A stretch of DNA of 64,000 nucleotides from JBEKHT01 sp050012135 (GCA_050012135.1 JBEKHT010000002.1:75841-139840); one strand, 5' to 3'. Shown: positions 26,357 to 35,784, counted from the first letter of the stretch. The notes: generated by a model not told the origin, from the sequence alone. Numbers and translations are program-made.

Positions 26357-27033
26357 AGCCGCCGCACCTCATCGCCGGTCTCAGGTTGGACCGTGAGCAC
26401 CAGGACGCTGATATCGTCGCCGGGACGACCCTCATCCAGATCGACCGCACACCGAAGCAGTTCGTCCGCCCAGCGGTCGACCGGCAATTCGCCTTCGATC
26501 ATGGAGGTCAGCGCAGCGCGGATGGCCAGGGGAGATCCCTTGCGTTCCCCGGCGTGAGTTAGCCCGTCGGTGTAGGCCAACAGGACCAACCCCGGCTCCA
26601 GGAGGATCTCGTTGATCACAGGGCGAATGTCTCGCCTGGTTCCGACTGGAATTGAGGGTTGGTCGATCGCCGCGATCTGGCCCTGCTGGACCACGTACAC
26701 CGGATCGGGATTGTTGCGGGTGACCACGACGCTTCGGGAGGCCAAGTCGACGGAGAGGATATTGAGCGTGGCAACGACCTGCCCGGAGCGCTGCGTGAAC
26801 AGGTAGTCTGAAGCGGCTCTCGCGGCAGCCCCGTCACGCACCCCCTCAGCAAGCAGGCTGATGGCTTTGCGTGCCACCAGGTTCGAAATGGTTTTCGCAG
26901 ATCGGCCCGACCGCTGGCCATCGACAAGCACGAAGGACAGTCCGCCCCCTGGGCGCTCGATCATTTCGAGCGTGTCACCACTTTCAGGGGTCGCGTACTT
27001 GGCGGCCTTGGCAACAGCGACGCGCAGGTCCAT
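26335..27033 (-). CDS. SpoIIE/PP2C-type serine phosphatase
   Basis: A 232-residue stand-alone phosphatase domain. The metal-binding pattern of PP2C/SpoIIE enzymes is visible: FVLVDGQRSGRSA near residue 36 (with Gln where a second glycine is usual after DG), LLAYTDGLTHAGE near 152, and RPGDDISVLVL near 204. It has no N-terminal sensor domain or TM segment, so it would act in the cytoplasm on phospho-Ser/Thr proteins such as anti-anti-sigma factors or signalling adaptors. A divergent roadblock gene and a downstream P-loop gene make a compact signalling cluster. The ribosome-binding site is weak. Confidence 0.78.
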   Translation of the reverse strand: MDLRVAVAKAAKYATPESGDTLEMIERPGGGLSFVLVDGQRSGRSAKTISNLVARKAISLLAEGVRDGAAARAASDYLFTQRSGQVVATLNILSVDLASRSVVVTRNNPDPVYVVQQGQIAAIDQPSIPVGTRRDIRPVINEILLEPGLVLLAYTDGLTHAGERKGSPLAIRAALTSMIEGELPVDRWADELLRCAVDLDEGRPGDDISVLVLTVQPETGDEVRRLWVRMPL

Positions 27034-27120
27034 CTTGGCTCAACCAGGATTCTCCGCGGACAGGAGGCCCCGCCCCCGATTCGGCCTCTTGCGACACTTC
27101 AAGAATTCTAGCACACCCGC

Positions 27121-27149
27121 TTGCCCCCCTCATATTCCTATGGTATCAT
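27121..27149 (+). promoter_or_regulatory. promoter of the roadblock gene
   Basis: TTGCCC (27121-27126) and TATCAT (27144-27149) are separated by 17 nt. The predicted leader of about 40 nt carries GAGG shortly before the ATG at 27198. Confidence 0.5.
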
Positions 27150-27197
27150 CCGCGCGTTCTCTTGAGGGCCGTCCTCTCACGCAGCTCGAGGTAGCCG

Positions 27198-27575
27198 ATG
27201 GCACCCAAATCCCGCGTCGACCTGATGGTCTCCCGCCTTCGGGACTTGCAAGGCAGCACAACGGACGTGGAGGCCTCCGCGGTCGTAAGCGTGGATGGTC
27301 TGATCATTGCCTCCTCTCTGCCCGCGGGGATTGAGGAGGACCGGGTTTCCGCCATGTCGGCCGCAATGCTCAGCCTGGGGGAACGAATCTCCAGTGAGTT
27401 GGGGAGAGGCACGCTGGATCAGGTCTATATCCATGGCAATCACGGCTACGTCCTGCTCATGTCGGTCGGTGTGGACGCTGTGTTGACGGTTCTAGCAAGG
27501 GAAGGGGCAAAGCTGGGCCTGGTCTTTCTGGAGATGAGACGTGCGGCCGAGGATCTCACGAAGCTTGTGGCCTAG
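27198..27575 (+). CDS. roadblock/LC7 domain protein
   Basis: A 125-residue single-domain roadblock/LC7 protein: VSRLRDLQGSTTDVEASAVV, then SVDGLIIASSLP, and a central beta hairpin with GYVLLMSVG. Such proteins (MglB-like) dimerise and regulate small Ras-like GTPases or serve as scaffolds. No MglA-type GTPase lies next to it; the divergent SpoIIE phosphatase and P-loop protein are the nearest signalling genes. GAGG precedes the ATG. Confidence 0.85.
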   Translation: MAPKSRVDLMVSRLRDLQGSTTDVEASAVVSVDGLIIASSLPAGIEEDRVSAMSAAMLSLGERISSELGRGTLDQVYIHGNHGYVLLMSVGVDAVLTVLAREGAKLGLVFLEMRRAAEDLTKLVA

Positions 27576-27626
27576 AAATGTGCTTACGATTTCCGGTCCG
27601 GGCTCCACCCGGGCGGAGCAGACGCC

Positions 27627-27661
27627 AGATGGGGAGGTGGTGAATACCAGCCTCCCCATCT
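27627..27661 (+). promoter_or_regulatory. strong stem-loop upstream of pyrG
   Basis: AGATGGGGAGG and CCTCCCCATCT form a perfect 11-bp stem, extended inward by TGGT pairing with ACCA. It ends 25 nt before the CTP synthase ATG. No T-run follows, so it is not a classical terminator; it may terminate the roadblock transcript poorly, attenuate pyrG or protect its mRNA. Function is inferred from structure only. Confidence 0.6.
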
Positions 27662-27686
27662 CCATTATTGTCGGGAGGGAGGGCGG

Positions 27687-29354
27687 ATGACCCAGTACGT
27701 TTTCTTCACGGGCGGGGTGGTCAGCTCGGTCGGCAAGGGGGTAACAGCCGCGGCCCTCGGCCGGCTCCTGAAAGAGCGCGGGTTTCGGGTCGCTGTCCAG
27801 AAGCTTGATCCCTACATCAATGTCGATCCGGGCACGATGAGCCCCTACCAACATGGCGAGGTCTACGTGTTGGACGACGGGGCGGAGACTGATCTCGATC
27901 TGGGACATTACGAGCGCTTCATCGACATCAGCCTCAGTCGGGTATGCAATGTCACCAGCGGGCAGGTCTACGCGGAGGTGATCTCCAAGGAGAGACGCGG
28001 GGACTTCCTGGGAGGCACGATCCAGGTCATCCCCCACGTGACCAACGAAATCAAGCAACGGATCGGCCTGGTGGGAAAGAGCTTGGATGCCGAAATCGTA
28101 TTGGTTGAGGTGGGGGGAACGGTCGGCGACATCGAGTCACTTCCCTTTCTGGAGGCCTTGCGCCAGATGCGCTCCGATGTCGGCCGCAACAACACGTTCT
28201 ACGTTCATGTAACCTGGCTTCCGTACATCGGGGCGACCCGCGAGCTCAAGACCAAGCCGACACAGCACTCGGTTCGGGAGCTGCGCTCGATTGGAATCTC
28301 GCCCGACATGATTGTGGCTCGCTCGGACTATCCGGTCGACGGAGACCTGCGCTCCAAGATCGCACTCTTCTGCGACGTGGAGATGCGGGCCGTGGTGCCT
28401 TTGGTGACGTCGCCGACTGTCTATCAGGTGGTGCTGGAGTTGGAGCACGCCGGTGTGGCCGACTTTGTCCTGGAGAGACTCGGGCTAACACCCCGGAAGC
28501 AACCAAACTGGGAGGATTGGCAGGATCTTGTCGCCCGCGCTCTGGTGTCCAAACCCAAAGTGCGCATCGCGCTGGTCGGGAAATACGTTGAGCTGCGCGA
28601 TGCCTACATGAGTGTCCGGGAAGCCCTGAATCATGCGGGACTGGCTCTCGGCCGCGAGATCGAGATGCTTTGGGTCCACTCCGCCGAACTGGAAAAGGGA
28701 AAGGGCTGGGAGGCGCTGCGCGAGGCGGATGGGATTGTAGTCCCGGGGGGATTCGGCTCGCGGGGCATTGAGGGAAAAATCCTAGCCGCCAAGTATGCGC
28801 GAGAGAACAAGGTTCCTTACCTGGGACTCTGCCTGGGGATGCAGGTGATGGTTATCGAGTTTGCTCGACACGCGCTGGGAAGTGAGGAAGCCAACTCGAC
28901 GGAGTTTGATCGAGGGACTCCTCATCCGGTGATTGACCTGATGCCGGAACAACGTGCGATCGCAGACATGGGCGGGACCATGCGGCTGGGACTGTATCCC
29001 TGCGTGCTGCAGCCGGGGACCAGAGCGGCCGAAGCCTATGGGCTGGAGCGCACCGAGGAACGGCACCGCCATCGCTTTGAGTTCAACAATGCTTACCGTG
29101 AAATCCTGGGCAAGCAAGGAATGATCTACTCCGGGATCTCCCCGGACGGGCGTCTGGTTGAGATCGCCGAGATCGCGAACCACCCCTTCATGCTGGGCAG
29201 CCAGTTTCACCCCGAGTTCCTCTCGCGGCCCAACCGCCCTCATCCCCTGTTCCGGGCCTTTATTTCAGCAGCGGTCCAGTACAGCGGCGGCAGGAACGGG
29301 AAAGGAGAGTTTCCGAAGCGAGAGGAATCGTCTTCGATCCAAACTCGGCCTTGA
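27687..29354 (+). CDS. pyrG: CTP synthase
   Basis: A 555-residue enzyme making CTP from UTP, glutamine and ATP. The synthase domain begins QYVFFTGGVVSSVGKGV with its P-loop at about 9-19; KLDPYINVDPGTMSP and RGDFLGGTIQVIPH follow. The class I glutamine amidotransferase domain spans about 290-540, with the nucleophile Cys in GLCLGMQ near 379 and the His-Glu dyad in FHPEF near 510. Length and motifs fit well. A strong hairpin precedes it. The ribosome-binding site is GGGAGGGAGG. The last 95 nt overlap a doubtful minus-strand frame. Confidence 0.96.
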   Translation: MTQYVFFTGGVVSSVGKGVTAAALGRLLKERGFRVAVQKLDPYINVDPGTMSPYQHGEVYVLDDGAETDLDLGHYERFIDISLSRVCNVTSGQVYAEVISKERRGDFLGGTIQVIPHVTNEIKQRIGLVGKSLDAEIVLVEVGGTVGDIESLPFLEALRQMRSDVGRNNTFYVHVTWLPYIGATRELKTKPTQHSVRELRSIGISPDMIVARSDYPVDGDLRSKIALFCDVEMRAVVPLVTSPTVYQVVLELEHAGVADFVLERLGLTPRKQPNWEDWQDLVARALVSKPKVRIALVGKYVELRDAYMSVREALNHAGLALGREIEMLWVHSAELEKGKGWEALREADGIVVPGGFGSRGIEGKILAAKYARENKVPYLGLCLGMQVMVIEFARHALGSEEANSTEFDRGTPHPVIDLMPEQRAIADMGGTMRLGLYPCVLQPGTRAAEAYGLERTEERHRHRFEFNNAYREILGKQGMIYSGISPDGRLVEIAEIANHPFMLGSQFHPEFLSRPNRPHPLFRAFISAAVQYSGGRNGKGEFPKREESSSIQTRP

Positions 29355-29748
29355 CCTCGCGGGCAGGGGCGAGAGGGAGTCGGCTCTCGCTTTGTTCGTC
29401 CGAGGGGCCCGCAGACTGGCCTCGCCTCAATGTTTTCCTCTGGTCGATCAATTCTCTCATGAACCTTGGGCGTGTCGGATCTCGGCCGAATCCAGACCCC
29501 ATGCGATCCAGGAGAAGCGTGGCAGCACAACGGCCAAAGACCTCCTCGGGGATCCAAGTCGTCGTGACTCCGGCGCAGCCGGCCAGGACCACGTCGTTGT
29601 AGCCAATTCCCGGTAGCTGAACGGACACATGGATTCCACGAACCTGCGACCCGGAGCCCAGGAGTACCAGCGTTGGACCTTGCTGCTCTTGAAGGACCAT
29701 TCCCACAATGACGCGGCCCCACTCTCGCCTGTGCTTTTCCCATTTCAT
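29260..29748 (-). CDS. doubtful minus-strand gene or remnant
   Basis: A 162-codon open frame beginning MKWEKHRREWGRVIVGMVLQ and continuing with alternating hydrophobic strands (PTLVLLGSGSQV, GYNDVVLAGCAGVTT), so its first half looks protein-like. The last third overlaps pyrG and is basic and low in hydrophobics. It has no ribosome-binding site. I do not recognise a family. It may be the truncated remnant of a gene or a chance frame. Confidence 0.28.
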   Translation of the reverse strand: MKWEKHRREWGRVIVGMVLQEQQGPTLVLLGSGSQVRGIHVSVQLPGIGYNDVVLAGCAGVTTTWIPEEVFGRCAATLLLDRMGSGFGRDPTRPRFMRELIDQRKTLRRGQSAGPSDEQSESRLPLAPAREVKAEFGSKTIPLASETLLSRSCRRCTGPLLK

Positions 29749-29801
29749 CAGGGCGGAGGATGGCTCGATTCAGAAGGCAGGAGATAAGCGGGAAGGTAAA
29801 A

Positions 29802-29831
29802 TTGACATAAATAATCCAAAATGATTACAAT
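29802..29831 (+). promoter_or_regulatory. promoter of the FAD oxidoreductase gene
   Basis: A consensus TTGACA (29802-29807) and TACAAT (29826-29831) lie 18 nt apart in an AT-rich patch, about 75 nt upstream of the ATG at 29907. Confidence 0.6.
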
Positions 29832-29906
29832 GCTGCGCAGGCCAGTTTGGGAACGTTTCCACACAACCTTTGCTGTTCCATTGCCAAGAAGTCTTTGGAG
29901 GACGAC

Positions 29907-31112
29907 ATGGCTGATTTCAAATACCTGATCGTTGGCGGAGGAATGACGGCCGATGCCGCCGTGCGGGGAATCCGGGAGCTGGATCGGTCCGGGACAATCG
30001 GGTTGCTGGGCGCCGAGCCCGATCCCCCCTACGACCGTCCCCCGCTTTCGAAGGGCCTTTGGAAGGGAAAGCCAGTTGAGAAGATCTGGCGCCGCACTTC
30101 GGACCAGGGGGTTTCTCTTTGCCTCGACCGCCGGGCGGTTTCGATTGAGCGCAGGAACCATGAGGTGATTGACGGTAAAGGGGAAACCTATCGCTACGAG
30201 AAGTTGCTGCTGGCCACGGGGGGAACACCCCGCCGAATTTCTTCGGCCGCAGAGGGCGTCATCTATTTTCGCAGCCTGCAGGACTACTATGCCCTGCGCC
30301 AGATTGTGAGCCCGGGTCGCCACTTGGCCGTGATCGGAGGAGGGTTCATCGGCTCCGAGTTGGCCGCGGCCATAACCCTGGCCGGAGGGAAGGCCCTGAT
30401 GATCTTCCCGGAGGCGCACATCGGCGCCAGGGTATTTCCGGGCGATCTGGGTGCCCACATCGACGAGTATTACCAGGGAAAGGGTGTGGAGCTGAGACGG
30501 GAGACCTCTCTGACGAGGATCGAGAAGAAGGGGGACCGTTTTCGAGTGTGGGCCCAGCCGCAGGCCGGGGGAGGCAAGGAAGAAGTACATGAAGTAGATG
30601 GCGTCGTAGCGGGGATCGGGATCCAACCCAACGTTGAGCTGGCAAAGCAAGCCGGGCTCGAAGCCGAGGATGGGATCGTGGTTGATCCTCATTTGAGGAC
30701 CGCCGATCCTTCCATTTTCGCCGCGGGGGATGTGGCCGCCTTTTGGAACCCTGCGCTCTCCAAACGCATGCGGGTGGAACACGAGGACAACGCCAACACG
30801 ATGGGTATGGCAGCCGGTAAGGCCATGGCCGGACAGCTGGAGGAATACACCCACTTGCCCTTCTTCTATTCGGATCTTTTTGATCTCGGCTATGAGGCGG
30901 TCGGAGAACTGGACCCGCGGCTGACGGTCGTCGCGGATTGGAAGAAGCCGGGGCAAGAGGGGGTCCTGTATTACCTCAAGGGTGGGAGGGTGCGAGGAGT
31001 CCTCCTTTGGAACGTATGGAATCAAGTTGCGGCAGCTCGCCAGCTGATTGCCGACCCGGGCCCCTTCGGGAGGGAGAATCTGATCGGCCGGTTGCCAGAG
31101 GCCCATAAGTGA
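29907..31112 (+). CDS. FAD-dependent pyridine nucleotide-disulfide oxidoreductase (ferredoxin reductase-like)
   Basis: A 401-residue flavoprotein. The FAD-binding dinucleotide fold opens with YLIVGGGMTADAA at residues 6-18; the NAD(P) fold has LAVIGGGFIGSELA near 153. The ATG that follows IFAAGDVA near 273 is the usual second FAD contact. A C-terminal reductase domain follows. It resembles rubredoxin/ferredoxin reductases and AIF-like proteins, moving electrons from NAD(P)H to an iron-sulfur protein. No partner ferredoxin is adjacent. GGAGG precedes the ATG at 29907; an upstream ATG at 29847 adds 20 residues lacking homology. Confidence 0.85.
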   Translation: MADFKYLIVGGGMTADAAVRGIRELDRSGTIGLLGAEPDPPYDRPPLSKGLWKGKPVEKIWRRTSDQGVSLCLDRRAVSIERRNHEVIDGKGETYRYEKLLLATGGTPRRISSAAEGVIYFRSLQDYYALRQIVSPGRHLAVIGGGFIGSELAAAITLAGGKALMIFPEAHIGARVFPGDLGAHIDEYYQGKGVELRRETSLTRIEKKGDRFRVWAQPQAGGGKEEVHEVDGVVAGIGIQPNVELAKQAGLEAEDGIVVDPHLRTADPSIFAAGDVAAFWNPALSKRMRVEHEDNANTMGMAAGKAMAGQLEEYTHLPFFYSDLFDLGYEAVGELDPRLTVVADWKKPGQEGVLYYLKGGRVRGVLLWNVWNQVAAARQLIADPGPFGRENLIGRLPEAHK

Positions 31113-31133
31113 GATCGGGGTAAGAGGACCTGA

Positions 31134-31733
31134 GTGGAGAACCAACCGCGAAGAATCAAAGAGATGGCCCCGTCCCACCCTCAAGGACCCCAAAGGGTCG
31201 CATACACAATTGGGCACTCGACGCGGTCCCTCGAGGAGTACCTTGGGCTGCTCCGAGCCCAAGGCATCGAGCTTCTGGTCGACGTGAGGACCGTGCCCCG
31301 CTCCAGGCACAACCCGCAGTTCAACTCCGATACTCTCGCGCAGGCGCTGCAAAGCGCGGGGATCGAGTACCGTCATCTTGCGGAGCTGGGAGGACTGAGG
31401 AAACCAAGACCCGACTCGGCCAACCTGGGGTGGCGCAACTCTTCCTTTCGGGGATTTGCCGACTACATGCAATCCGAAGAGTTCAGGGCGGCCCTCGAGT
31501 CGCTCCGGCAAGGGGCCGAGCGGCGGGTGATCTGCTTGATGTGCGCGGAGACGTTGCCCTGGCGCTGCCATCGCTCGCTGATCGCAGATGCGCTGATGGT
31601 GCAGGGGATCTCGGTCGAAAACATCTTTGGGCCAGGGAAAGTGGTTTCGCACAGGATGACACCCTTTGCAAAGGTCGATGGGTCAACCGTGACCTATCCG
31701 GCGCAGCCGAGCGGAGGCACGCCAACCTGCTGA
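31134..31733 (+). CDS. DUF488 family protein
   Basis: A 199-residue protein of the DUF488 family, whose signature is visible: YTIGHSTRSLEEYLGLL near residue 24, LVDVRTVPRSRHNPQFN near 47, and ICLMCAETLPWRCHRSLIA near 138, with the conserved Cys and His pair. Function of the family is unknown; a nucleotide- or metal-dependent role has been suggested by its conserved residues. It starts with GTG 21 nt after the oxidoreductase stop and is preceded by AAGAGG, so the two are likely co-transcribed. Confidence 0.85.
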   Translation: MENQPRRIKEMAPSHPQGPQRVAYTIGHSTRSLEEYLGLLRAQGIELLVDVRTVPRSRHNPQFNSDTLAQALQSAGIEYRHLAELGGLRKPRPDSANLGWRNSSFRGFADYMQSEEFRAALESLRQGAERRVICLMCAETLPWRCHRSLIADALMVQGISVENIFGPGKVVSHRMTPFAKVDGSTVTYPAQPSGGTPTC

Positions 31734-32260
31734 GATCGGGAATCCGCGATACTGGGCGTCCAAGCCAACAGCTCCAGAAGGAATCCACCGGCGCAGGTAG
31801 AAGGGCATGGCTGCGGTGATGGAGGGCAAAGGGTTATCTCCTGGAGGAAGAGAACAGGCCAAGGGGAATGCGGAAAGCCTACCAAGGGAGGCCGCGTCCC
31901 TGTGGGCGGGCTGCAGGGTGCAAGGCCAACCAAGTTCTGGCCTCATCACGGTGCGAAACGGCATGTTGCGACAAACGGCGCTCAGCGGTTGGGACCGCGC
32001 CTAGATTGTCGGCAGGACAAGCTCCAAGCTGCGCAGAGTCGACCTGGGACGAGGCTGCACAGTGCGCGAAGCGTGGGATTTGTCCTTCCACGGTTCTGAA
32101 GCCGCAAGGTGGGCTCCAGCTTGAATGGCGTGGGAGGGCGCCATCTAGTCGCAACGGGCCGTCGCAGTCGCAGAAAGGAAGCACCCTGGCAGGCGACCGG
32201 GGAGGTTGAATTCGTTGTAAGATTGAAGCAACAATTCCTAACCAAGGGAGGGCGCCCGCG
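31734..32260. other. intergenic, no supported gene
   Basis: About 530 nt. Short frames on both strands lack start signals and family resemblance. The last 60 nt before rpe are AT-richer (GTTGAATTCGTTGTAAGATTG) and probably hold its promoter, but hexamers are not clear. Confidence 0.4.
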
Positions 32261-32938
32261 ATGGTCAAGATCGCTGCCTCCATTCTTTCCGCGGATTTCT
32301 CTCGGCTGGCCGCTCAAATCCAAGAGGCCGAGGCCGGGGGCGCAGACTACATTCACGTGGACGTGATGGACGGTCACTTCGTTCCCAACCTGACGCTGGG
32401 GGCACCGGTCCTGTCCACCATTCGCTCTGTCTCGCGCTTGCCCTACGATGTCCACCTTATGATTGAATCCCCCGAAAGGTATGTCGACGACTTCGCCCGC
32501 GCCGGAGCGGATATCATCACCGTGCACCAGGAAGCCTGCATCCACCTGCACCGGGTGATCGAACAGATCAAGGAACTGGGCAAGCGCGCGGGAGTGGCTC
32601 TCAATCCTGCTACTCCGGCCGGAAGCCTCGAGGAAATTCTCCCCTTTGTGGACCTCGTCCTGGTGATGACGGTCAACCCAGGATACGGAGGTCAGTCATT
32701 CATACCCACCATGCCCGAAAAGATCGCGGCAATTCGAAGTCAGATTCTTGATCGCCGCCTGGAGGTGGAGCTGGAGGTGGACGGGGGAATTGCGGCGGAG
32801 ACGGCCGGAATCGTTGTGGGGGCCGGCGCTTCTGTGCTGGTCGCGGGCTCGGCCATTTTTCACGATCCGGGCGGCATCCGGACAGCAATCCACCAGTTAC
32901 GCCAGGCAGCGGCAGCAAGGGCCTCCGTCGGCTCGTAG
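32261..32938 (+). CDS. rpe: ribulose-phosphate 3-epimerase
   Basis: A 225-residue TIM-barrel enzyme interconverting ribulose 5-phosphate and xylulose 5-phosphate. Landmarks: ILSADFSRLA at 8-17, HVDVMDGHFVPNLTLG at 36-51 (catalytic Asp and metal His), PYDVHLMI near 65, VMTVNPGYGGQSF near 138, and EVDGGIAAET near 174 with the second catalytic Asp. Length is typical. AAGGGAGGG precedes the ATG. It is followed by 6-phosphogluconolactonase, so two pentose phosphate steps sit together. Confidence 0.95.
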   Translation: MVKIAASILSADFSRLAAQIQEAEAGGADYIHVDVMDGHFVPNLTLGAPVLSTIRSVSRLPYDVHLMIESPERYVDDFARAGADIITVHQEACIHLHRVIEQIKELGKRAGVALNPATPAGSLEEILPFVDLVLVMTVNPGYGGQSFIPTMPEKIAAIRSQILDRRLEVELEVDGGIAAETAGIVVGAGASVLVAGSAIFHDPGGIRTAIHQLRQAAAARASVGS

Positions 32939-33216
32939 CAGCCTGTGTTGCCTCCCATTCCTTTGGGCGCCTCTGGAAGCCCACGGCCATCTCTTGGTTG
33001 ATGCCCCCCTCGGGTGATGCGACCCTATTCATGCGTGCCGACCCGGTGAAGTTCGCCCGGGCGGTCATGACGGCTGTTCTTAGGGGCTGGCAGTCAACAT
33101 CGCAGCCTCCGCTAGCCCGCGAAGCAGCCGCGAGTTGTGGACCCGCGGAGGCTGATGACCTGTTGGCCCGAGAGGCCAAGAAGTGGAGGACACCCGTCTT
33201 CCACGCAGTGGGTTAG

Positions 33217-33945
33217 ATGATTCAGATCTTCCATGATCTGCCCGAAGTGCAGAAGGCTGCAGCCGACCTGTTCTTGACGTTGAGCGGGCGTTCCATCCGG
33301 GAATCCGGCACGTTCTCGGTTGCTTTGTCGGGGGGCAGCACCCCAGAAGGCATGTACCGGCTCCTGGCCTCGCCGAGTTACCGCGATCGCATCGACTGGC
33401 GGAGAATCTACTTCTTCTGGGGGGACGAGCGCTGCGTTCCCGTTTTCGACGCTCGCAGCAATGTGCGCATGGCCCGCGAGGCATTCCTCGATCGGGTTCC
33501 GGTTTCTCCGGCCGGGGTTTTTCCCATGCGGTGCGACCAGGATCCGGCGGCGGGGGCCGCCGCCTACGAGGCGGAGCTTCGAGGCCACTTTGGCCCATCC
33601 GGTCCCCGCTTCGACCTGGTGCTCCTGGGCCTGGGCGAGAACGGCCACACAGCTTCACTCTTCCCCTACACGCCGGTGCTGGGCGAAACGCAGAGATGGG
33701 TTGCGGAGGTTTACGTGCCGGACCAGAAGTTGTATCGCCTCACGCTGACCCCGGCGTCGATCAATCAGGCGCGCGAGGTTGTCTTCCTCGTTTCGGGCCA
33801 ATCCAAAGCGGAGGCGGCGCGGGCGGTCCTCGAAGGCGAACCGGACCCCGAGCGATTCCCGGCTCAGCTCATTCGGCCGCAAGACGGGGAGGTGCATTGG
33901 CTTCTGGACGAGGCCGCGGCGGCTCGCCTCTCGATCGCTCGGTGA
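33217..33945 (+). CDS. pgl: 6-phosphogluconolactonase
   Basis: A 242-residue enzyme of the DevB/SOL type that hydrolyses 6-phosphogluconolactone in the oxidative pentose phosphate branch. SVALSGGSTPEGMYRLL at about 34-50 and YFFWGDERCVPVFDARSN at about 65-82 are the substrate-binding signatures; LLGLGENGHTASLFP near 138 carries the catalytic His. Encoded 278 nt downstream of rpe, with no gene I can support between them. Confidence 0.94.
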   Translation: MIQIFHDLPEVQKAAADLFLTLSGRSIRESGTFSVALSGGSTPEGMYRLLASPSYRDRIDWRRIYFFWGDERCVPVFDARSNVRMAREAFLDRVPVSPAGVFPMRCDQDPAAGAAAYEAELRGHFGPSGPRFDLVLLGLGENGHTASLFPYTPVLGETQRWVAEVYVPDQKLYRLTLTPASINQAREVVFLVSGQSKAEAARAVLEGEPDPERFPAQLIRPQDGEVHWLLDEAAAARLSIAR

Positions 33946-34300
33946 GGAGAAAAGAGGCCATCCTTGCACGATCCGGGTCAGGGTCCAAGCCCTCACCTTG
34001 TGGGCGGAGTTTCAATCCCAGGGGGCCGGTGGTTGCTCTCCCGTAGTGGCCTGGGTTCTCTTTGGGGTCCGCCTCCGACACCCCTTGTCCGCCCGCGGGC
34101 GATGCCAACTCCCCCACAAAAGGTTCCACTCCCCCGGATTTGCTGTTCCTCCCGGAGCAAGCACAGGCTTCGATCCACCCGGCAGTTGCGAGACTTGCTC
34201 CCAGGCCCGGCGGCGGAACTCCTGCCGGATGCCAGGGCTGAGTATTGATATGATCGGCGGGTGAGGCGGTTGGGGAGGCACATCCATTGGAGCGGATGCA
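33946..34300. other. intergenic upstream of hypA
   Basis: About 355 nt without a supported gene. TATGAT near 34249 could be a -10 box for hypA but no -35 hexamer is clear. Confidence 0.35.
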
Positions 34301-34645
34301 ATGCATGAGTTGGCAGTGAGCGAGAATCTCCTTGAGATCGCGGTGCGGCACGGTGAGGCCGCGCAGGCCAGCCGGGTGACCGACCTTTACTTGCGCATCG
34401 GGCAACTATCCTCCTTTGTGGACGATTCCGTTCAGTTCTACTGGGACATCATCAGCAAGGGAACGATCTGTGAGGGAGCCATCCTGCACTTCGAGCGAAT
34501 CCCGGCCCAACTTCAGTGCCTTGATTGTGCGACGACATACAATCTGGAGGGCGAGATCCAGCCTTGTCCCCAATGCGGAAGCCTTCGCGTGAAGGTCCTG
34601 CGCGGAGATGAGCTGAAGCTCGACAGCATCGCGGTCGACAGTTGA
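34301..34645 (+). CDS. hypA: hydrogenase nickel incorporation protein HypA
   Basis: A 114-residue metallochaperone that delivers nickel to the NiFe-hydrogenase large subunit together with HypB. The N-terminal MHE supplies His2 for nickel. The zinc site is Cys73-Cys76 and Cys89-Cys92. Length is typical. It is separated from hypB by 1.1 kb, whereas hypA and hypB usually sit side by side, yet both are on the same strand as the rest of the hyp cluster. Confidence 0.94.
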   Translation: MHELAVSENLLEIAVRHGEAAQASRVTDLYLRIGQLSSFVDDSVQFYWDIISKGTICEGAILHFERIPAQLQCLDCATTYNLEGEIQPCPQCGSLRVKVLRGDELKLDSIAVDS

Positions 34646-35784
34646 GGCGACGCGAACCTTCTCGGCCCTGCCTGGGTCCGCCGGGCGACCTCGTCCAAGT
34701 CCCTCGATCTTTCTCTGGAGGACCAACTTCAATTCGATCGGACGGCCCGGCGTCGCCAGAATGATTCTCTCCCAGCCACTTGCGCCTTCTTCGGCAAGCG
34801 CGGTTTCCCAGGCTTTCCCGTACAGGGCCGGGGTTTCGGGAGAGGCCAGGGCGGGGGCCTTCGACTTCTGGGCGCACCGGAATTGGCCCGTTCCATTATG
34901 TTCCTCGACCGATCCAGCCGGGCTCTTGGACCCGCTCCTCCTGCAAATGGCGCACTCTGGCCTCCCTGATCCCGGAACTACCCCAATAGCCAATCACTTG
35001 TTCAGGGTTTGGCGACTCACAATGGGCAGACGACTCATCCCGTGGGGAGCATGCGCTCACGGGCGGCGGCCACCGTCTCATCCCCTTTGGACGCACGGGC
35101 CAGGGGCGGGCTGGCATTCCGCGATGGGATCAAACCGAGACTAATCCCAGGGCCGCTCCACGCCCTCCTCGACCCGTTCATGGCTCTTCCCTGTGGCTCG
35201 GCCGAAGCCAACCAGGACGTCTGGCGCACCCTGTTTGAACAAGCCCGTCCGAAGAAAGGAGAGGGTGTCCCGGTGCCATGATCTCGTGATGGAACCATCG
35301 TTTCTCGCCAACATGGTCAATTGCCTTGAAACGAAGGGGAGGAAGAGCAAGGAGGCATGGGCTAGGCACTTGGTCGTGCGTAGTAACAATTCCAATGACC
35401 AAAAGCGACCACGCCCTCCGAATTGCGGTGTGTCATCTGTCGGTTCTTTCCGAGGGAAAACGAGTGAAACAGGCCAGCGGATTTCGAGAAAACGCCTGAC
35501 TTGATGCTATCAGAACTTACTCCGAGGTAAGTGGTGACAAAAGTCCTAATTTGGCTCGAGGCAACATGCTAATATGAGATTTGGTGAATTGGTTCCCGCG
35601 AGCTGCGGAGCTCGCCTTTCCTCGCAGGGGCTGGGCCGGGTTGGATGGGCAGGGTGGTGCCACCGGAACGCTCGCTTGGGGCGCAGGAGGGATTAGCTCC
35701 CCAAGGTTCCCTGGTGCCGAACGGTTGGGGCCAATACCATCTCGGCGGTGGGCAGCGATGGAGAGGGGTTCGAAAGGGACTGAC
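34646..35784. other. 1.1-kb gap between hypA and hypB
   Basis: No intact gene is supported. Minus-strand frames near 34990-34660 contain stretches that look weakly protein-like (for example PALYGKAWETALAEEGASGW), and others near 35400-35300 also do, but frames change and stops interrupt, so a decayed minus-strand insertion is possible. No IS ends or inverted repeats were found by eye. Confidence 0.35.

Noticed and set aside
29748..31652. 634-codon minus-strand open frame
   Set aside because: Antisense to the FAD oxidoreductase and DUF488 genes, both with strong motifs; no start signal and no recognisable family.
34646..35784. An insertion sequence between hypA and hypB
   Set aside because: No transposase frame or terminal inverted repeats were visible.
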